From: Palaemon carinicauda
Lineage: Eukaryota > Arthropoda > Malacostraca > Decapoda > Palaemonidae
Direction: 5' to 3'
Assembly: GCF_036898095.1 (NCBI RefSeq)
Contig: NC_090751.1
Location: forward strand, 85,665,628 to 85,729,627
DNA: 64,000 nucleotides
The notes below the pieces were generated by a model. The model worked only from the letters and a program-made list of their open reading frames with translations, ran no database searches and was not told the DNA's origin. The first letter of the stretch is position 1, and every line of letters begins with the position of its first letter. The position numbers and the translations under genes are program-made. Positions 54,801-62,813 of the stretch are shown here, piece after piece.

Positions 54801-57126
54801 GCTTCCACTCCACCATTTGATGCAACAACAGACCCCAAGTACTTAAACTGATCCACCTCTTCAAATAACTCTCCATTCAACATGACATTCAACCTCGTAC
54901 CACCTTCCCTTCTCATACATCTCATAACCTTACTCTTACCCACATTAACTCTTAACTTCCTTCTCTCACACACCCTTCCAAATTCTGCCACTTATCGGCC
55001 AAGCTTCTCTTCCGCGTATGCAACCAGTACAGTATCATCCACAAACAACAACTGATTTACCTCCTATTCATGATCATTCTCGTCTAGAAATGTGGATGTC
55101 CTAATTTTTTTTTAATTAGCATATCTTTATTAATGACTACATTATAAGTTGCAATAAATGTGCTTAGAAATGTTTGGCCTGTGGACAGATTTAGTAATAA
55201 TGTAATGTATGCCTTTATTCCTTGAAAGAATCTTATTGTAATGTTCAAGTCTCATAATAAATACTTTGAAGATTAGCTTTCTTTATTTATTGTTTACTTC
55301 TACTTTTTGTAGGTGTCTCCGGAATCCAAGCACAAGTTGCTAACGTGGATTGAAAAATGTTTGGAAGACAATAGTGGCCGTGCTGGTTTGTGGCATGTAC
55401 AAACTGGTAGAATGCTCCAAGATATCACATTTGTTTCAGATGGGTTTATGGTCAATCTTGGTGCTGTGATGTTACAGCTTGCTCAGCCATTTACACAAGA
55501 TATTAAATCTGCAAAGATTCTTAAGGTTAGTGTGTGCATGGGGTGTTATTTGCCTATTTTGTGATATTGTCATATTTCATGCATATAGATTTTCTTTGTT
55601 GGACAGTTTTTAATGTAATTAAGTTGGTTTTTATCTTAAACTGTTTATCTATCATGATTATGGTTGAATATTTTCTAGGTTGACCCAACATATTGCATTG
55701 CACCTAGGGTAGGCAATGATAATGGTGTTCCGGGGGCTTATACAGGAGATTTGGGAAAGCAGACTTCCCTTGTTCCGTCTTCAGATGATTCTCCTGTTGT
55801 ACACTCAAATCAATTCTCCTTTATTAGCTCCTGCTTCTTCTTGACACATCGAGCTCTGCATCTTGGGATTCAGGTTTGTACTGTTGAAATTTGAATATGA
55901 ATGGTGAAACAATTATAGCTGATATACTGTAAAAGAATATTGAAAGAGATTATGTTATGCCCCTTTTCATAGTTTAAGATTAAATAAAAAAGTACCTACC
56001 AAGTGGAATACGATAGTTATATACTGTAGTAAAGTAATAATTGTCTCATCTTGATCTGGAGAGATCATATATGAAAACGTTTCAGTAAAAATCTGCTAAA
56101 AAATGAACCTGCTTTAAAGAAGTGAAAAGAACCTAAATCCAGCTTACATTAAATTAATTTTGTGTTGCATCTGTCATTGTGAAAGTAAGAGCCCCTGATA
56201 TTTCAACATCATAGGAGTACCTTTTCTATTACCCTTAGACTAGCAATTATTAGCCAAAATGCATCTAGTTTTAGGTATCATGAAAAAAGGAAGGGAATGA
56301 TATCTGTCTATGAAAGACATAGTACTTTATCTCAAATATTACTGTTTAAATTAATTGCTAATTTTATATTTAAATTGATTATTAATGTTATACAGTATAT
56401 GTAATTTTTTCATGCTAATATTTTTCCTCAGGTTGTACAACAAAAGTTATATAGGCTATCTCAAGATCTATCCCGCTTACAGCACCAGTATCAAGAAGTG
56501 TCAGCTCAAGGTTCTCCAGCTGCTGAGAGGATGCACAGTCATATGGAAACTTGGACAGCTGAACTCTTATCATATAAGGCTGCAATATTTGAGCCAAATA
56601 TGGCTGAGGCTTTGTTGCAGTTTTTAGCAGTGTCAGCAGAATGGCTTGTTCAGATTGCATTAATTCCCCCCGGTCAAAAGAGCCTTCCAACATCTTTGCA
56701 GGGTGTTACTTTACCATTACCTGATGATGATAAAGCTCATTATTATCTCCAGTGCATTCCAGAATTCTTAGTAGAGACCTTAACTGAAACAATAAGTGCA
56801 GTGAGACGATTTAATGCTTCCTTACTTGATGCGAGTGGAGCTACGCAAGTTCTCCCTCATTTCATGTCCTTTATCATAGTATTTATGGGGTCTCCCAATC
56901 GAATGAATAACCCCCATTTACGTGCTCATCTTGCTGAGTGTCTGGAGACTTTACTTCCAGATCGTGGGAGTACTGGTGGATTGTTTACAGGTTATCGTGA
57001 GCAAATGTTATTTAATCATCCTGCCTCAGGTCACATAGTTGAGGCTCTCATTCATGTCTTTGTCAGCATAGAGATGACTGGACAAAGTGTGGCTTTTGAA
57101 GAAAAATTTAACTACAGACGACCTAT
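35794..57126 (+). CDS. UBE4A: Ubiquitin conjugation factor E4 A, 5' seven coding exons (partial)
   Basis: E4-type U-box ubiquitin ligase that extends ubiquitin chains on substrates already carrying ubiquitin. Spliced exons: 35794-35909, 40270-40573, 43295-43622, 53721-53941, 55313-55525, 55679-55873, 56432-57126. All introns are GT-AG and phases match, giving 690 residues plus 2 nt. Hallmarks are NNPFAALFSSVKEAEVF at residues 7-23 (the UBE4A N-terminal motif), PLGSLLAISCLPKN, SPESKHKLLTWIEKCLEDNS, DPTYCIAP, NPHLRAHLAECLE and EEKFNYRRPM. The last four lie in the Ufd2 core. The human protein is about 1066 residues, so the rest of the core and the U-box lie past 64000. UBE4B lacks the NPFAALF start and the FNYRRPM signature. 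No lesion is seen in the coding exons. The ATG at 35794 has A at -3. Confidence 0.95.
35910..37185. other. UBE4A intron 1, proximal part
   Basis: Non-coding. A diverged piece of the non-LTR 3' family is discernible around 36440-36550 (GAGTTCTCTTGCATGCAGCA, then TTATTGTTTATATAAGAGAT). Otherwise no feature. Confidence 0.4.
37186..37770 (+). pseudogene. Gag remnant of DIRS-E
   Basis: One + frame with a few stops: Cys/His-rich VDPHSGHDCSQSFPCAECRL, an Ala/Lys/Arg-rich stretch, then Ser/Pro/Val-rich repeats (VSPVPVSLMVIPVGKS, GVSPVSMAPVMSPVS). It resembles gag N-termini of DIRS elements. Minus-strand open frames here are shadows. Confidence 0.5.
38150..38760 (+). pseudogene. Tyrosine recombinase remnant of DIRS-E
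   Basis: The frame 38489-38704 contains LGSASDRCLKLKTVFLLSLS followed by SAKRVGELHSIT. The box-1 Arg codon is at 38651. Upstream, FKLKGLDLSSLWEL in another frame corresponds to the FRHRGLDLSNN region of DIRS-B. Box 2 and the Tyr are not recognisable after 38704. Decayed. Confidence 0.65.
38761..39718. other. Intron 1 sequence after DIRS-E
   Basis: 38761-39150 may include the decayed 3' part of DIRS-E (faint recombinase-like pieces in several frames). 39150-39718 shows nothing I can name. The frame at 39074-39376 has no recognisable domain. Confidence 0.3.
39719..39935. mobile_element. MITE with ~33-bp inverted ends
   Basis: Left AATTTGTATTTTTCTTAACC then ATACAAACCTGA (39732-39763). Right TTAGGTTTGTATGGATAGGA then AAAATACAAATTT (39890-39922), the reverse complement with a few mismatches. 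Interior TGGCTGAAGTCATACTCCTG is shared with 17931-18095 and 29050-29172. Non-coding, in UBE4A intron 1. Confidence 0.65.
40270..40573 (+). CDS. UBE4A: UBE4A exon, residues 39-140
   Basis: The acceptor TTGGCAG ends at 40269. The donor AAG-GTTTGT starts at 40574. Reads RDNNEAVTLLLEKLLLLTTR ... FPLLLFDRLLLESPETCL ... SRTQVIVYLNEIYRRCFAER. It corresponds to the N-terminal helical region of UBE4A before the Ufd2 core (human ...ALFARLLLQDP...). It ends on a codon boundary. The open frame reads a few codons into the intron poly-T and should not be extended. Confidence 0.92.
40574..43294. other. UBE4A intron 2
   Basis: 2.7 kb of non-coding sequence with a 51-base poly-T at 41285-41335. A solo MITE half-end is at about 42840-42875 (ATAGTTAGGAAAAATACAAA). 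No genes. The frames at 41588-41818 and 42741-42532 have no recognised homology. Confidence 0.5.
41285..41335. repeat. Poly-T tract, 51 bases
   Basis: Uninterrupted T run, either a homopolymer microsatellite or the antisense poly-A tail of an unidentified minus-strand retrocopy. No retrocopy body was recognised to its left. Confidence 0.9.
43295..43622 (+). CDS. UBE4A: UBE4A exon, residues 141-249
   Basis: The acceptor CTATCCAG ends at 43294. The donor CAAG-GTAAGT starts at 43623. Encodes VKHCVIENITTALEQSELYA ... NQQLLEILHKGLGKEAAEED ... VFDFYASVPLLAPLLTKLPQ. It matches the human segment from about the first third of the protein (LTPEIY...EQLVDLMLEAI). It leaves one base (G) that joins AA of the next exon to make Glu. 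Confidence 0.92.
43623..43993. other. UBE4A intron 3, proximal spacer
   Basis: Non-coding sequence before the outer Tigger element. Nothing recognised. Confidence 0.4.
44501..44699. repeat. GA/CA and ATT microsatellites
   Basis: (GA)n at about 44502-44520, (CA)n at 44521-44535, then an impure (ATT)n at 44571-44699 with GTT and ATC variants. All lie in the 5' part of the outer Tigger. Confidence 0.9.
44977..45456 (+). CDS. Tigger-derived protein lacking the DDE domain
   Basis: An intact 159-residue frame. Residues 1-47 (MPPKPSASTKAGSEPKQHRK, then MMTIAEKVTLLDTMLKDSRS) resemble the start of the CENP-B-type helix-turn-helix of Tigger transposases. Residues about 48-159 are acidic then helical (LERLAKLCKLANEVKEMSQE, MAPYRMLLRKKKQRQQLP), matching the C-terminal tail that follows the DDE domain. 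The middle, including all catalytic residues, is deleted without breaking the frame. It could be a DNA-binding or multimerising fragment that interferes with full-length transposase, which is inference. Expression is unknown. Confidence 0.6.
   Translation: MPPKPSASTKAGSEPKQHRKMMTIAEKVTLLDTMLKDSRSYAAADLEDLTKSGSEDSETQEEIQENVEETVLTLERLAKLCKLANEVKEMSQEWDEDMVRSVQFCTKIDEHMAPYRMLLRKKKQRQQLPITMPSEEIEEVSQEEVEEVSQEKTPPSEET
45732..45798. repeat. (CT)n microsatellite, 67 bp
   Basis: Uninterrupted CT repeat inside the outer Tigger. The Arg-Glu repeat frame on the minus strand is an artefact. Confidence 0.95.
46291..49112 (-). mobile_element. Inner Tigger-like transposon, nearly intact
   Basis: Inverted ends CAGTGGAACCTCTACATACG (from 46291) and CGTGTGTAGAGGTTCCACTG (to 49112), flanked by TA (46289-46290, 49113-49114). 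Sub-terminal repeats of TTCGGATGTAGAAA and TTCGGGTGTAGAGT type occur several times at both ends. Encodes one transposase on the minus strand with a single frameshift. It is inserted in the outer Tigger and so is younger. Confidence 0.92.
46933..48671 (-). pseudogene. Tigger transposase with one frameshift
   Basis: ATG at 48671. The N-terminal part (to about 48155) has the psq-like and CENP-B-type helix-turn-helix domains: KMLSIEIKQEIIEKHERGIR, SEFAKQYGRNMSTISTILKQ, then SRGWFEKFKKRSGIHSVVRH. A single-base loss near 48155 shifts frame. The continuation reads CNFVKKFENIVKEEGYVEQH and FNCDETGLFWKKMPSRTY, then LLCLDNAPVHPP and SILQPMDQQVISNFK. These hold the three catalytic Asp residues, with 36 residues between the second and third. 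The C-terminus has an acidic linker (MSDDEEESEEVEHVLG) and ends at 46933. The protein would be about 575 residues if in frame. All catalytic positions are intact, so inactivation is recent. Confidence 0.88.
49301..49499. other. Intron 3 spacer
   Basis: Non-coding, nothing recognised. Confidence 0.35.
49500..49660 (+). repeat. GTTAGG-type dispersed repeat, copy 4
   Basis: GGGCTATAAATCCCTTCCGG, GGTAAGCAGGTAAGGATATT and GTGTAGGTTAGGTGGGGAAT then CTTAGGTTAGGTGGTGTTC follow the order of copy 3 at 26090-26330. Diverged. Confidence 0.5.
49661..52129. other. Intron 3, unassigned
   Basis: 2.5 kb without a feature I can name. The 50560-51700 part is less AT-rich than normal intron and has several short frames, including LDPDRYVPGMYPYPLDLY in the + direction near 51215-51270. 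It may be decayed retroelement gag. Palindromic GGACGATCTCTCTCTCACTT type pyrimidine runs occur near 51820. Confidence 0.3.
52130..52325 (-). repeat. tRNA-derived SINE candidate
   Basis: On the minus strand, TGGTAGAATGGTAACG (about 52303-52288) resembles a pol III A box and GCAGATCAATCCCAGCC (about 52271-52255) a degenerate B box, spaced as in tRNA genes. A non-tRNA body (GGGACTAAGTTTCAGCAGTT, GGCCACTGCTGTGCTTGGGC) runs to a 3' end CTGATGAAACTGAACTGAAA. Promoter plus unrelated body is SINE structure. A real tRNA is unlikely because the 5' and acceptor halves do not pair. Confidence 0.4.
52380..53140 (-). pseudogene. Non-LTR retrotransposon 3' fragment with tail
   Basis: Minus-ward: a decayed ORF2 C-terminus (LCMLHKNFHNSDHPFHSDLP, RLYHPARNTRYAVNSNSHAF), then 3' sequence ending CAACTAGGGTTGTAGCTTAG and a short AGT-type tail at about 52386-52410. 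It is homologous to 20735-21400 (coding end) and 22120-22790 (3' end), which links those two fragments into one family. In UBE4A intron 3, antisense to the gene. Confidence 0.65.
53141..53720. other. UBE4A intron 3, distal spacer
   Basis: Non-coding. T-run at about 53520-53535. The acceptor is preceded by TTTATTTCAG. Confidence 0.4.
53721..53941 (+). CDS. UBE4A: UBE4A exon, residues 250-323
   Basis: The acceptor TTTATTTCAG ends at 53720. The donor AAG-GTAATG starts at 53942. Encodes EFSQDRTGRGYHHTPLGSLL, AISCLPKNFGQSNEFFEKPS ... INGRIYKIFYALLK. The PLGSLLAISCL block matches human TLLGVILSISCL. Introns on both sides carry transposons, but the exon is intact. Confidence 0.93.
53942..54009. other. 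Start of UBE4A intron 4
   Basis: Short intronic sequence before the non-LTR insertion. Confidence 0.4.
54010..55080 (-). pseudogene. Non-LTR retrotransposon 3' half in UBE4A intron 4
   Basis: The minus strand starts in the RT palm with NQLLFVDDTVLVA (FVDD catalytic motif, about 55052-55010). It continues FGRVCERRKLRVNVGKSKVM (54991-54785), RVLYEKVIVPTVMYGSELWG, NVFEMKCLRSIASVSRVDRV and RNEVVR, then MENGCLLKKVMNARVDGRSI, RGRPRFGWMDG (54465-54244). A 3' UTR follows, with CCCCCAAAATTGGGGGAAGT and a TATG tail at 54022-54010. Three frames are needed. 5'-truncated copy of a Jockey/RTE-like element. Confidence 0.85.
55313..55525 (+). CDS. UBE4A: UBE4A exon, residues 324-394
   Basis: The acceptor TTTTTGTAG ends at 55312. 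The donor AAG-GTTAGT starts at 55526. Encodes VSPESKHKLLTWIEKCLEDN, SGRAGLWHVQ ... DGFMVNLGAVMLQLAQPFTQ, the start of the Ufd2 core (human [36 protein letters not shown]). Both ends are on codon boundaries. Confidence 0.95.
55679..55873 (+). CDS. UBE4A: UBE4A exon, residues 395-459
   Basis: The acceptor TTTTCTAG ends at 55678. The donor CAG-GTTTGT starts at 55874. Encodes VDPTYCIAPRVGNDNG ... FISSCFFLTHRALHLGIQ, the Ufd2-core segment that contains the D/NPTYC motif and the helix before the long exon. In frame on both sides; intron 5 is only 153 bp. Confidence 0.94.
55874..56431. other. UBE4A intron 6
   Basis: 558 bp, AT-rich, no insertion recognised. Confidence 0.6.
56432..57126 (+). CDS. 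UBE4A: UBE4A exon, residues 460-690
   Basis: The acceptor TTTTCCTCAG ends at 56431. Encodes VVQQKLYRLSQDLSRLQHQY ... GVTLPLPDDDKAHYYLQCIP, NNPHLRAHLAECLETLLPDR ... IHVFVSIEMTGQSVAFEEKF, NYRRP and AT of Met. The donor is AT-GTAAGT at 57127, so reading ATG TAA as the protein end would be wrong. The next exon should begin with G completing Met and continue YPIL-type sequence; it was not found before 64000. Confidence 0.95.
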
Positions 57127-57171
57127 GTAAGTTATTTTGATATTTGGTTAAACTTGTGTAGAATACAGTGA

Positions 57172-57345
57172 TTTTAAATATTTAACTTAGCCGGTGAATA
57201 TATAATAGCTGCAACTCTGTTGCTCGACAGACACATACATAAAAAACTCGCGAGCGATCGCTATGCAGGTTGCGGGTGTGCCCACCAGCGGCAACTGTCG
57301 GCCAGATACCACTCTCGATGTAAACAAAACCTTCAATTTCTTCTC
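57172..57345 (+). repeat. Left inverted terminal repeat of DIRS-C
   Basis: Reverse complement of 63370-63500, differing in the tips. AGCGATCGCT is at 57253-57262. Preceded by only 45 bp of intron after the UBE4A donor. Confidence 0.85.
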
Positions 57346-57540
57346 TGTCGACGTGTCGACAAGATGTACTTTTACACGCTGTAGAACCTGGAGTTTTCTC
57401 AACATATTTGGTGAAGTACTTCATTTTGGTTTGAGCTTTCGCAGTGCAGGTGTTTTATCTTCATCTTAAATCTTGAACTCGTTTTTGGATAGATTTAATT
57501 TTTGATGACAAAGAGAGTATGGACTTTCTTTGACTTTTAA

Positions 57541-58158
57541 ATGGCCGACCCTTCCCTTAGACGGAAGTGTGTTTAGGCTTTTAGCAATTATCTTATCACG
57601 TTATAAATTAATTATAGATTTTCCTCTATATATTTTATATCTCACCGCCTTTATTAGGCCTCTTCGATTAACTTTCCATTTATAATAAACATAAAAATAA
57701 ATTTTAATGATTTGTTTATATGCGACCTTTCCTGAGAGTAGGCGGTCCTAACTTGGAAACCGAAGTTAAACAACGTTGAGCCCTTTCAATCGTAAATAGC
57801 TTTTAAAGAGCTAATGATTTAAAACTTTTTGAATGAATATTTTTTAATAGATATTTTATGAAAGATTTTCTTTGAATAGTCTTCGTACTGTTTCAAAGAT
57901 GAACTAACGTTTAGTTTATTTATGCTACGCAGTTTGCGCTCTATCCTTACGATAGAGAGAGAGAGTATCACGGTTTCACTTTGCAGAAAGAGTAAATCGA
58001 TTCTGACGTTTTGTTCATTCTTCTTTCAAAGCTTAAATGTTTTAAATTCTATTTTAAAGGAACTTTTTAATTAAAAAACCTTTCAGTTTTTTCTTTTGGT
58101 CAAATAACATGTTTTTTTGACGAAACGTAATTGGGCTCTTCTCTTAGGTGCGAAATCA

Positions 58159-58189
<31 letters not shown>

Positions 58190-58590
58190 CGGAGGGAGAG
58201 AGAGGAGAAAAAACGTTCCGTTCAAGCGGGTAACGTTGTTCTCGAGTTACTCTCGTCCCTAGTCTCTGTACGGGGAGAAAGGATAAAACGTTTTTAGTTT
58301 TTTATTCTCGTCCCCAGGCAATGTACGGTGAGAGATTGTAAACGTAGTTTTGAATGAACTAGTGTTTAGTCTCTTCCCCAGCCACTGAATTTTTTATCTT
58401 AAAAGATGTTTACTGTTTTTTGCTGGTATTAATGTGCTTGCATTATACGACTGATTTCGCAATTACTACCTTTTGATGAGGGTAGAATTGCGTGCTTCAG
58501 GTAGAAATCGGTAAAAGTTTTGATTTCAGTGAAATAAGTGCAAAACAGAAAATCGTAGTGATAAAGTGATATTGCGCAAAGTGTTATCAG
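57541..58590 (+). other. 1-kb non-coding 5' segment of DIRS-C shared with DIRS-A
   Basis: Begins with the remnant gag start MADPSLRRKC and a TAG at 57574-57576. About 1 kb without coding capacity follows, including a GA microsatellite at 58153-58183, before gag resumes with EGSSVRACRSPSPGPLASSQ at about 58597. The same layout occurs in DIRS-A (15792-14815). Confidence 0.7.
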
Positions 58591-60310
58591 TGTTGCGACC
58601 GAGGGTTCGTCTGTTCGTGCCTGTCGTTCACCTAGTCCGGGACCTCTTGCAAGCTCCCAAGCCCAGGGGAGAAGTAATGTCGTACGACTTATGGGTTCGA
58701 GAGGCCTTGATCAGCGAACAGACGTTCCCTCTATGGTATCGGGTGTATCTTACCAAGATCTCCCCTACCATAAGGCGAGAGAGACAATTTTCTCCTCGTC
58801 ATCCGAAGGCTTTTCGCATAAGAAACCTGAAACAAGGTTTCGAGGCCCTTAAGCGAAAGTCAGTCCTTTCAGGACAGGTCCAGCGTCCTGGTTGTAGCCA
58901 TTAGGACAGCTCTGACCCTATGCAGTCATCGGAAGACTGCTCGCCGCCTAACAAAAGCGTAACACAGACTCCGAGAGTCTTTTTGTTGGCAACGTTTTGC
59001 GGTCACAGACGTTACCCTCGTCTCTTACCGCAACCATTTCCGTTGATCCTAAATGGGTTGTACGGCAAGATGTGCAGAATAAGCTTGCCTCCCTTATGGA
59101 AGACTATTCTGCCGATAAGTCCGTTGAGCCTAGCCGTTTATCTCATCGAGATCCTGGCTTTCAGCCACCCTAACGTTCCTTTGTGCGTCCTGTTGACGTT
59201 GGCGTAGCTAAGTCACGTCAGTCAGGTTGTTTAGAACCACACTCGATGCGGTCTCGTGTGGATTTTCAGCCATATTTGGACGTTAGGCCACTTGCTGATG
59301 CTCCTGTTGACGTTCAGGACGTTCGCTAACAATCGGAGTTGACTTGTTTTGACGCTGAGCGTCAACCTCCGCATTCTAGAGTTGTTTTGACTGCTCAGTC
59401 TAGGCGGTCAAAGCAGTCTCGAGTGGACGCTGTGCGTCCTCACGCACCTGTTGTTGTTGACAGTTCACAGACTGTCAAGCAGTTACATGACGTTGCGTCC
59501 TGGTCTCTCGCACCTGTTGTTGTTGACAGTTCACAGACTGTCAAGCAGTTACATGACGTTGCGTCCTGGTCCGCTACTAATGCACCAGTGCGTGTGGACT
59601 CTGCTTGTTAAGCATTGCCACCACGGTAGGTCTCTCCCTTGCTTGAGACTCAGCTATTATCGGACAAGGTTCCTTCAGATGAGGAAGTTGCTGTTCCCCC
59701 TCCTACTGATATTCCCTTGAGGACTCTGTCAGACGGAGAGGAGCCTAAAGCTGCTTAGCCCTCTATGGACTTTAAATAAATCATGCTGATTTTTAAGGAT
59801 CTTTGTCCGGGTCTTTTTGTAACTGCTGCTCCTTGTTCGCCTAAACGTCAGAGCTTTCACTAGGCCTAGCTACTTCGAAGCCGTTGTTTTATAAGCTAGT
59901 GCTCTCTCGCTCTCCTAGAGAGCTTTATGTTTGCTAGGCGACTGGTTTATCACCAGGAGGAGTTTGGGGGATACAGCCTTTGCTTTCCCTTCTTTTAAAC
60001 TGGCTTATAGAGTGAGAGTCTGATATGACACGAGAGAAGTTCTCGGCTTAGGAGTTCCTGCCTCTGCCCAGATAGACTTCTCAAACCTCATAGACTCTCC
60101 CTGGCGCCTGGCCATGAGACGCTCCAAGATTTTACAGGTCAACTTCACAGCTGTTTTCGAGCCTTTGAAGTTTTGCTGTACAATTATGTCATGCATAAAC
60201 AAGGCTTTCAGGGATGGCTCCAATGATCTGACAGCCACGTTCTCTGCAGGAACAAGTCCCTCAGGGATGGCTCCATGATTTGGCAGCCATGTTCACTGCA
60301 GGAGTACATA
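58590..60310 (+). pseudogene. Gag of DIRS-C, broken
   Basis: Homology to DIRS-B gag runs from RACRSPSPGPLASSQAQG through VQRPGCSH, ELTCFDAERQPP, QTVKQLHDVASWS and EEPKAA. A TAG then precedes PSMDFK. After this come PASAQIDFSNLIDSPWRLAM and FRDGSNDLTATFSAG. Many stops and frameshifts. A 66-bp unit encoding APVVVDSSQTVKQLHDVASW is tandemly duplicated at 59444-59575. Near 60310 gag is fused to RT by a deletion that removes the gag C-terminus and the RT N-terminus. Confidence 0.7.
59444..59575 (+). repeat. Tandem duplication of a 66-bp gag unit
   Basis: Two head-to-tail copies, starting at 59444 and 59510, virtually identical. In DIRS-B the unit is single. It keeps the reading frame (22 codons). 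Confidence 0.95.
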
Positions 60311-61152
60311 AGAGGCAAGTGCGCTCAATGTGTTCATTGTCAAGACAAACTTCACGATGAAGTCTACCAGGCTGTCTTGACAGCATTTATGGAAGGCGAC
60401 TGGATGGTCTCTCTCGACCTTCAGGAGGCATACTTCCACATTCCTATACACCCGGATTCCCAACCGTTTCTGAGGTTTGTTTACAGGAATGTGGGGTACC
60501 AATTTCGAGCTATCGGGGATCCGAACCTCCCTGTACTTGGACGACTGGCTTCTCAGAGCATCGTCCAGCCTTCGCTGTCTGCAGGATCTACATTGGACGT
60601 TGAGTTTGGCCAGGGAGTTGGGACTTGTGGTCAACCTAAAAGTCCCAACTGATCCCATCCCAGATTATTCTATTTTTGGGGATGGAGATTCGCAGTCAAG
60701 CCCTGCTCGAAGTCCAACTAATGCTGAAAAGAAAACGTTTATTCAGTCAGAAGTTGGAACAGTCTCGTAGGGACTCTCTCATCCCTGGAGCAGTTTGTCT
60801 CACTAGGGAGACTACCCCTTCTGCCTCTCCGGTTCCATCTAGCCTCTCACTGGAACTAGGACAAGACATTAGAGACGGTATCATTCCCAGTCTCCGAACC
60901 AATAAAGGCATGCCTGAAATGGTGGGACAGCAATATCAGTCTGAGAGAGGGACTATCCCTAGCAGTCAAGAACCCAAACCACGTGTTGTCCTCAGACGCG
61001 TCGGGTTTGGGTTGGGTGCGACCCTGGACGGTCGGGAGTGCGCGGGTCTGTGGACCTCAAGTCAGAAGAGCATGCATATCAACGGCAAGGAACTATTAGC
61101 AGTCCACTTGGCCTTGATGATATTAGGAAGCGTCTTCGACTCTAAGTGGTAG
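60275..61152 (+). pseudogene. Reverse transcriptase-RNase H N-part of DIRS-C, deleted
   Basis: Palm A is present (WMVSLDLQEAYFHIPIHP, about 60400-60460). The frame then jumps from VGYQF to SGIRTSLYLDDWLL (about 60515-60555), removing RT motif B (the FGLSTAPLVFTR block). YLDD remains. RNase H begins GFGLGATLDGRECAG with the first Asp region altered (RRVGFG instead of SDASDVG). KELLAVHLAL is intact. The stop at 61150-61152 separates it from the continuation. Confidence 0.75.
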
Positions 61153-61799
61153 AGGTCAACTCAGACAACACCACAACTTTGGCATACATCTCCAAGCAAG
61201 GAGGCACACACTCCTTCACGCTTCTCGAGATCGCAAGGGACCTTCTCTTATGGTCTAGAATTCGAGGCATCTCCCTGTTGACGAGATTCATCCAGGGGGA
61301 CTTGAACGTCTTGGCAGACTGTCTCAGTCGGAGGGGTCAGGTGATACCCACGGAATGGACCCTCCACAAGGACGTGGGCAAGAGTCTTTGGGCTTCTTGG
61401 GGTCAACCAACCATAGACCTCTTTGCCTCCTCGTTGACCAAAAGGTTACCAATCTTTTGCTCTCCAGTCCTAGATACAGAAGCAATTTACATAGACGCGT
61501 TTCTACTGGATTGGTCTTTTATGGACTTATATGCATTCCCACCATTCAAGATAGTCATCAAGGTACTGCAGAAGTTCGCCTCTCACGGAGGGACAAGGTT
61601 GACGTTGGTTGCTACCCTCTGGCCCGCGAGAGAGTGGTTCACCGAGGTACTTCAATGGCTGGTAGACTTTCCAAGAAGTCTTCCTCTAAGGGTAGATCTG
61701 TTACGTCAGCCCCACGTAAAGAATGTCCATCAAAGCTCTTCGTCTGACTTCCTTCACACTATCGAAAGACTCTCAAGAGCTAGAGGTTTTTCGAAGTAG
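61146..61799 (+). pseudogene. RNase H end and methyltransferase-like region of DIRS-C
   Basis: A 217-residue frame: VEVNSDNTTTLAYISKQGGT (RNase H Asp), LNVLADCLSRRGQ, then DLFASSLTKRLPIFCSPVLD, YIDAFLLDWS, YAFPPF and LVATLWPAREWF. The FPPF variant is the same as in DIRS-A and DIRS-B. At the end it slips into the recombinase frame (SSSDFLHTIERLSRARGFSK), indicating a small deletion of the overlap. Confidence 0.75.
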
Positions 61800-62813
61800 G
61801 CAGTCAGTGCAATTGCAAGAGCTAGGAGAGCTTCTACCATTAGAGTATACCAGTCGAAGTGGGAAGTCTTTCGAGACTGGTGCAAGTCAGCATCTGTGTC
61901 CTCGTCCAGTACCTCTGTAGCCCAAATCGCAGATTTTCTGAGAAAGGTTCGCTCCCTTTCAGCTCCCACGATTAAGGGCTACAGGAGCATGTTGGCTTCG
62001 GTCTTTCGACATAGAGGCTTAGATCTTTCCAACAATAAAGATCTCCAAGATCTCCTTAAGTCTGTCGAGACCTCTAAGGAACGTCGTTTGGCAACTCCTG
62101 GATGGAACTTAGACGTGGTCCTAAGGTTCCTCATGTCAGACAGGTTTGAGCCATTACATTCAGCCTCCCTGAAGGATCTCACCCTCAAGACACTTTTCCT
62201 AGTGTGCTTGGCTTCGGCTTAAAGGGTCAGTGAACTTCATGCCTTCAGTAAGAACATCGGCTTTTCTACAGAAAAAAGCCACTTGTTCACTTCAACTTGG
62301 TTTCCTGGCCAAAAATGAACTGCCTTCTCGTCCTTGGCCTAAATCTTTTGATATTCCTTGCTTATCAGAGATCGTAGGCAACGAACTGGAAAGAGTATTA
62401 TGTCCTGTTTGAGCTCTTAAGTTCGATTTAGCTCGTACTAAGTCATTACGAGGGAAATCTGAGGCATTATGGGGCTCAGTTAAGAGACCTTCATTGCCTA
62501 TGTCAAAGAATTCTTTGTCATATTTTATCAGATTTTTTTAATACGAGAAGCTCATTCTCACTTGAATGAGAAAGACCGATGTTTGCTTAAGGTTAAGACG
62601 CACGAAGTTAGAGATATAGCAACCTCCGTGGCCTTCAAGCAAAATAAATCTCTGCAAAGTATTATGGACGCGACTTTTTGGAGAAACAAGTCAGTGTTCG
62701 CGTCATTTTACTTAAAAGATGTCCAGTCTCTTTACGAGAACTGCTACACACTGGGTCCATTCGTTGCAGCGAGTGCAGTAGTGGGTGAGGGTTCTACCAC
62801 TACACTTCCCTAA
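61700..62813 (+). pseudogene. Tyrosine recombinase of DIRS-C, broken
   Basis: VAQIADFLRKVRSLSAPTIK, YRSMLASVFRHRGLDLSNNK and FLVCLASA lead to a TAA at 62219-62221. This replaces the Lys codon immediately before the box-1 Arg (DIRS-B ATAKRV). Homology resumes NELPSRPWPKSFDIP, then KVKTHEVRDIATSVAFKQNK (His and Arg of box 2) and FASFYLKDVQSLYENC (Tyr), ending at 62813. A TGA at 62409 and a T-run frameshift near 62530 add further breaks. Confidence 0.8.

Noticed and set aside
35794..57126. UBE4B rather than UBE4A
   Set aside because: The NPFAALF N-terminus, the SPESKHKLLTWI block and the KFNYRRPM signature are those of UBE4A.
56498..57130. Taking the UBE4A long exon as a 210-residue gene ending at TAA 57128-57130
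   Set aside because: The exon starts at the acceptor 56432 in the same frame, and GTAAGT at 57127 is the splice donor. The apparent stop is intronic.
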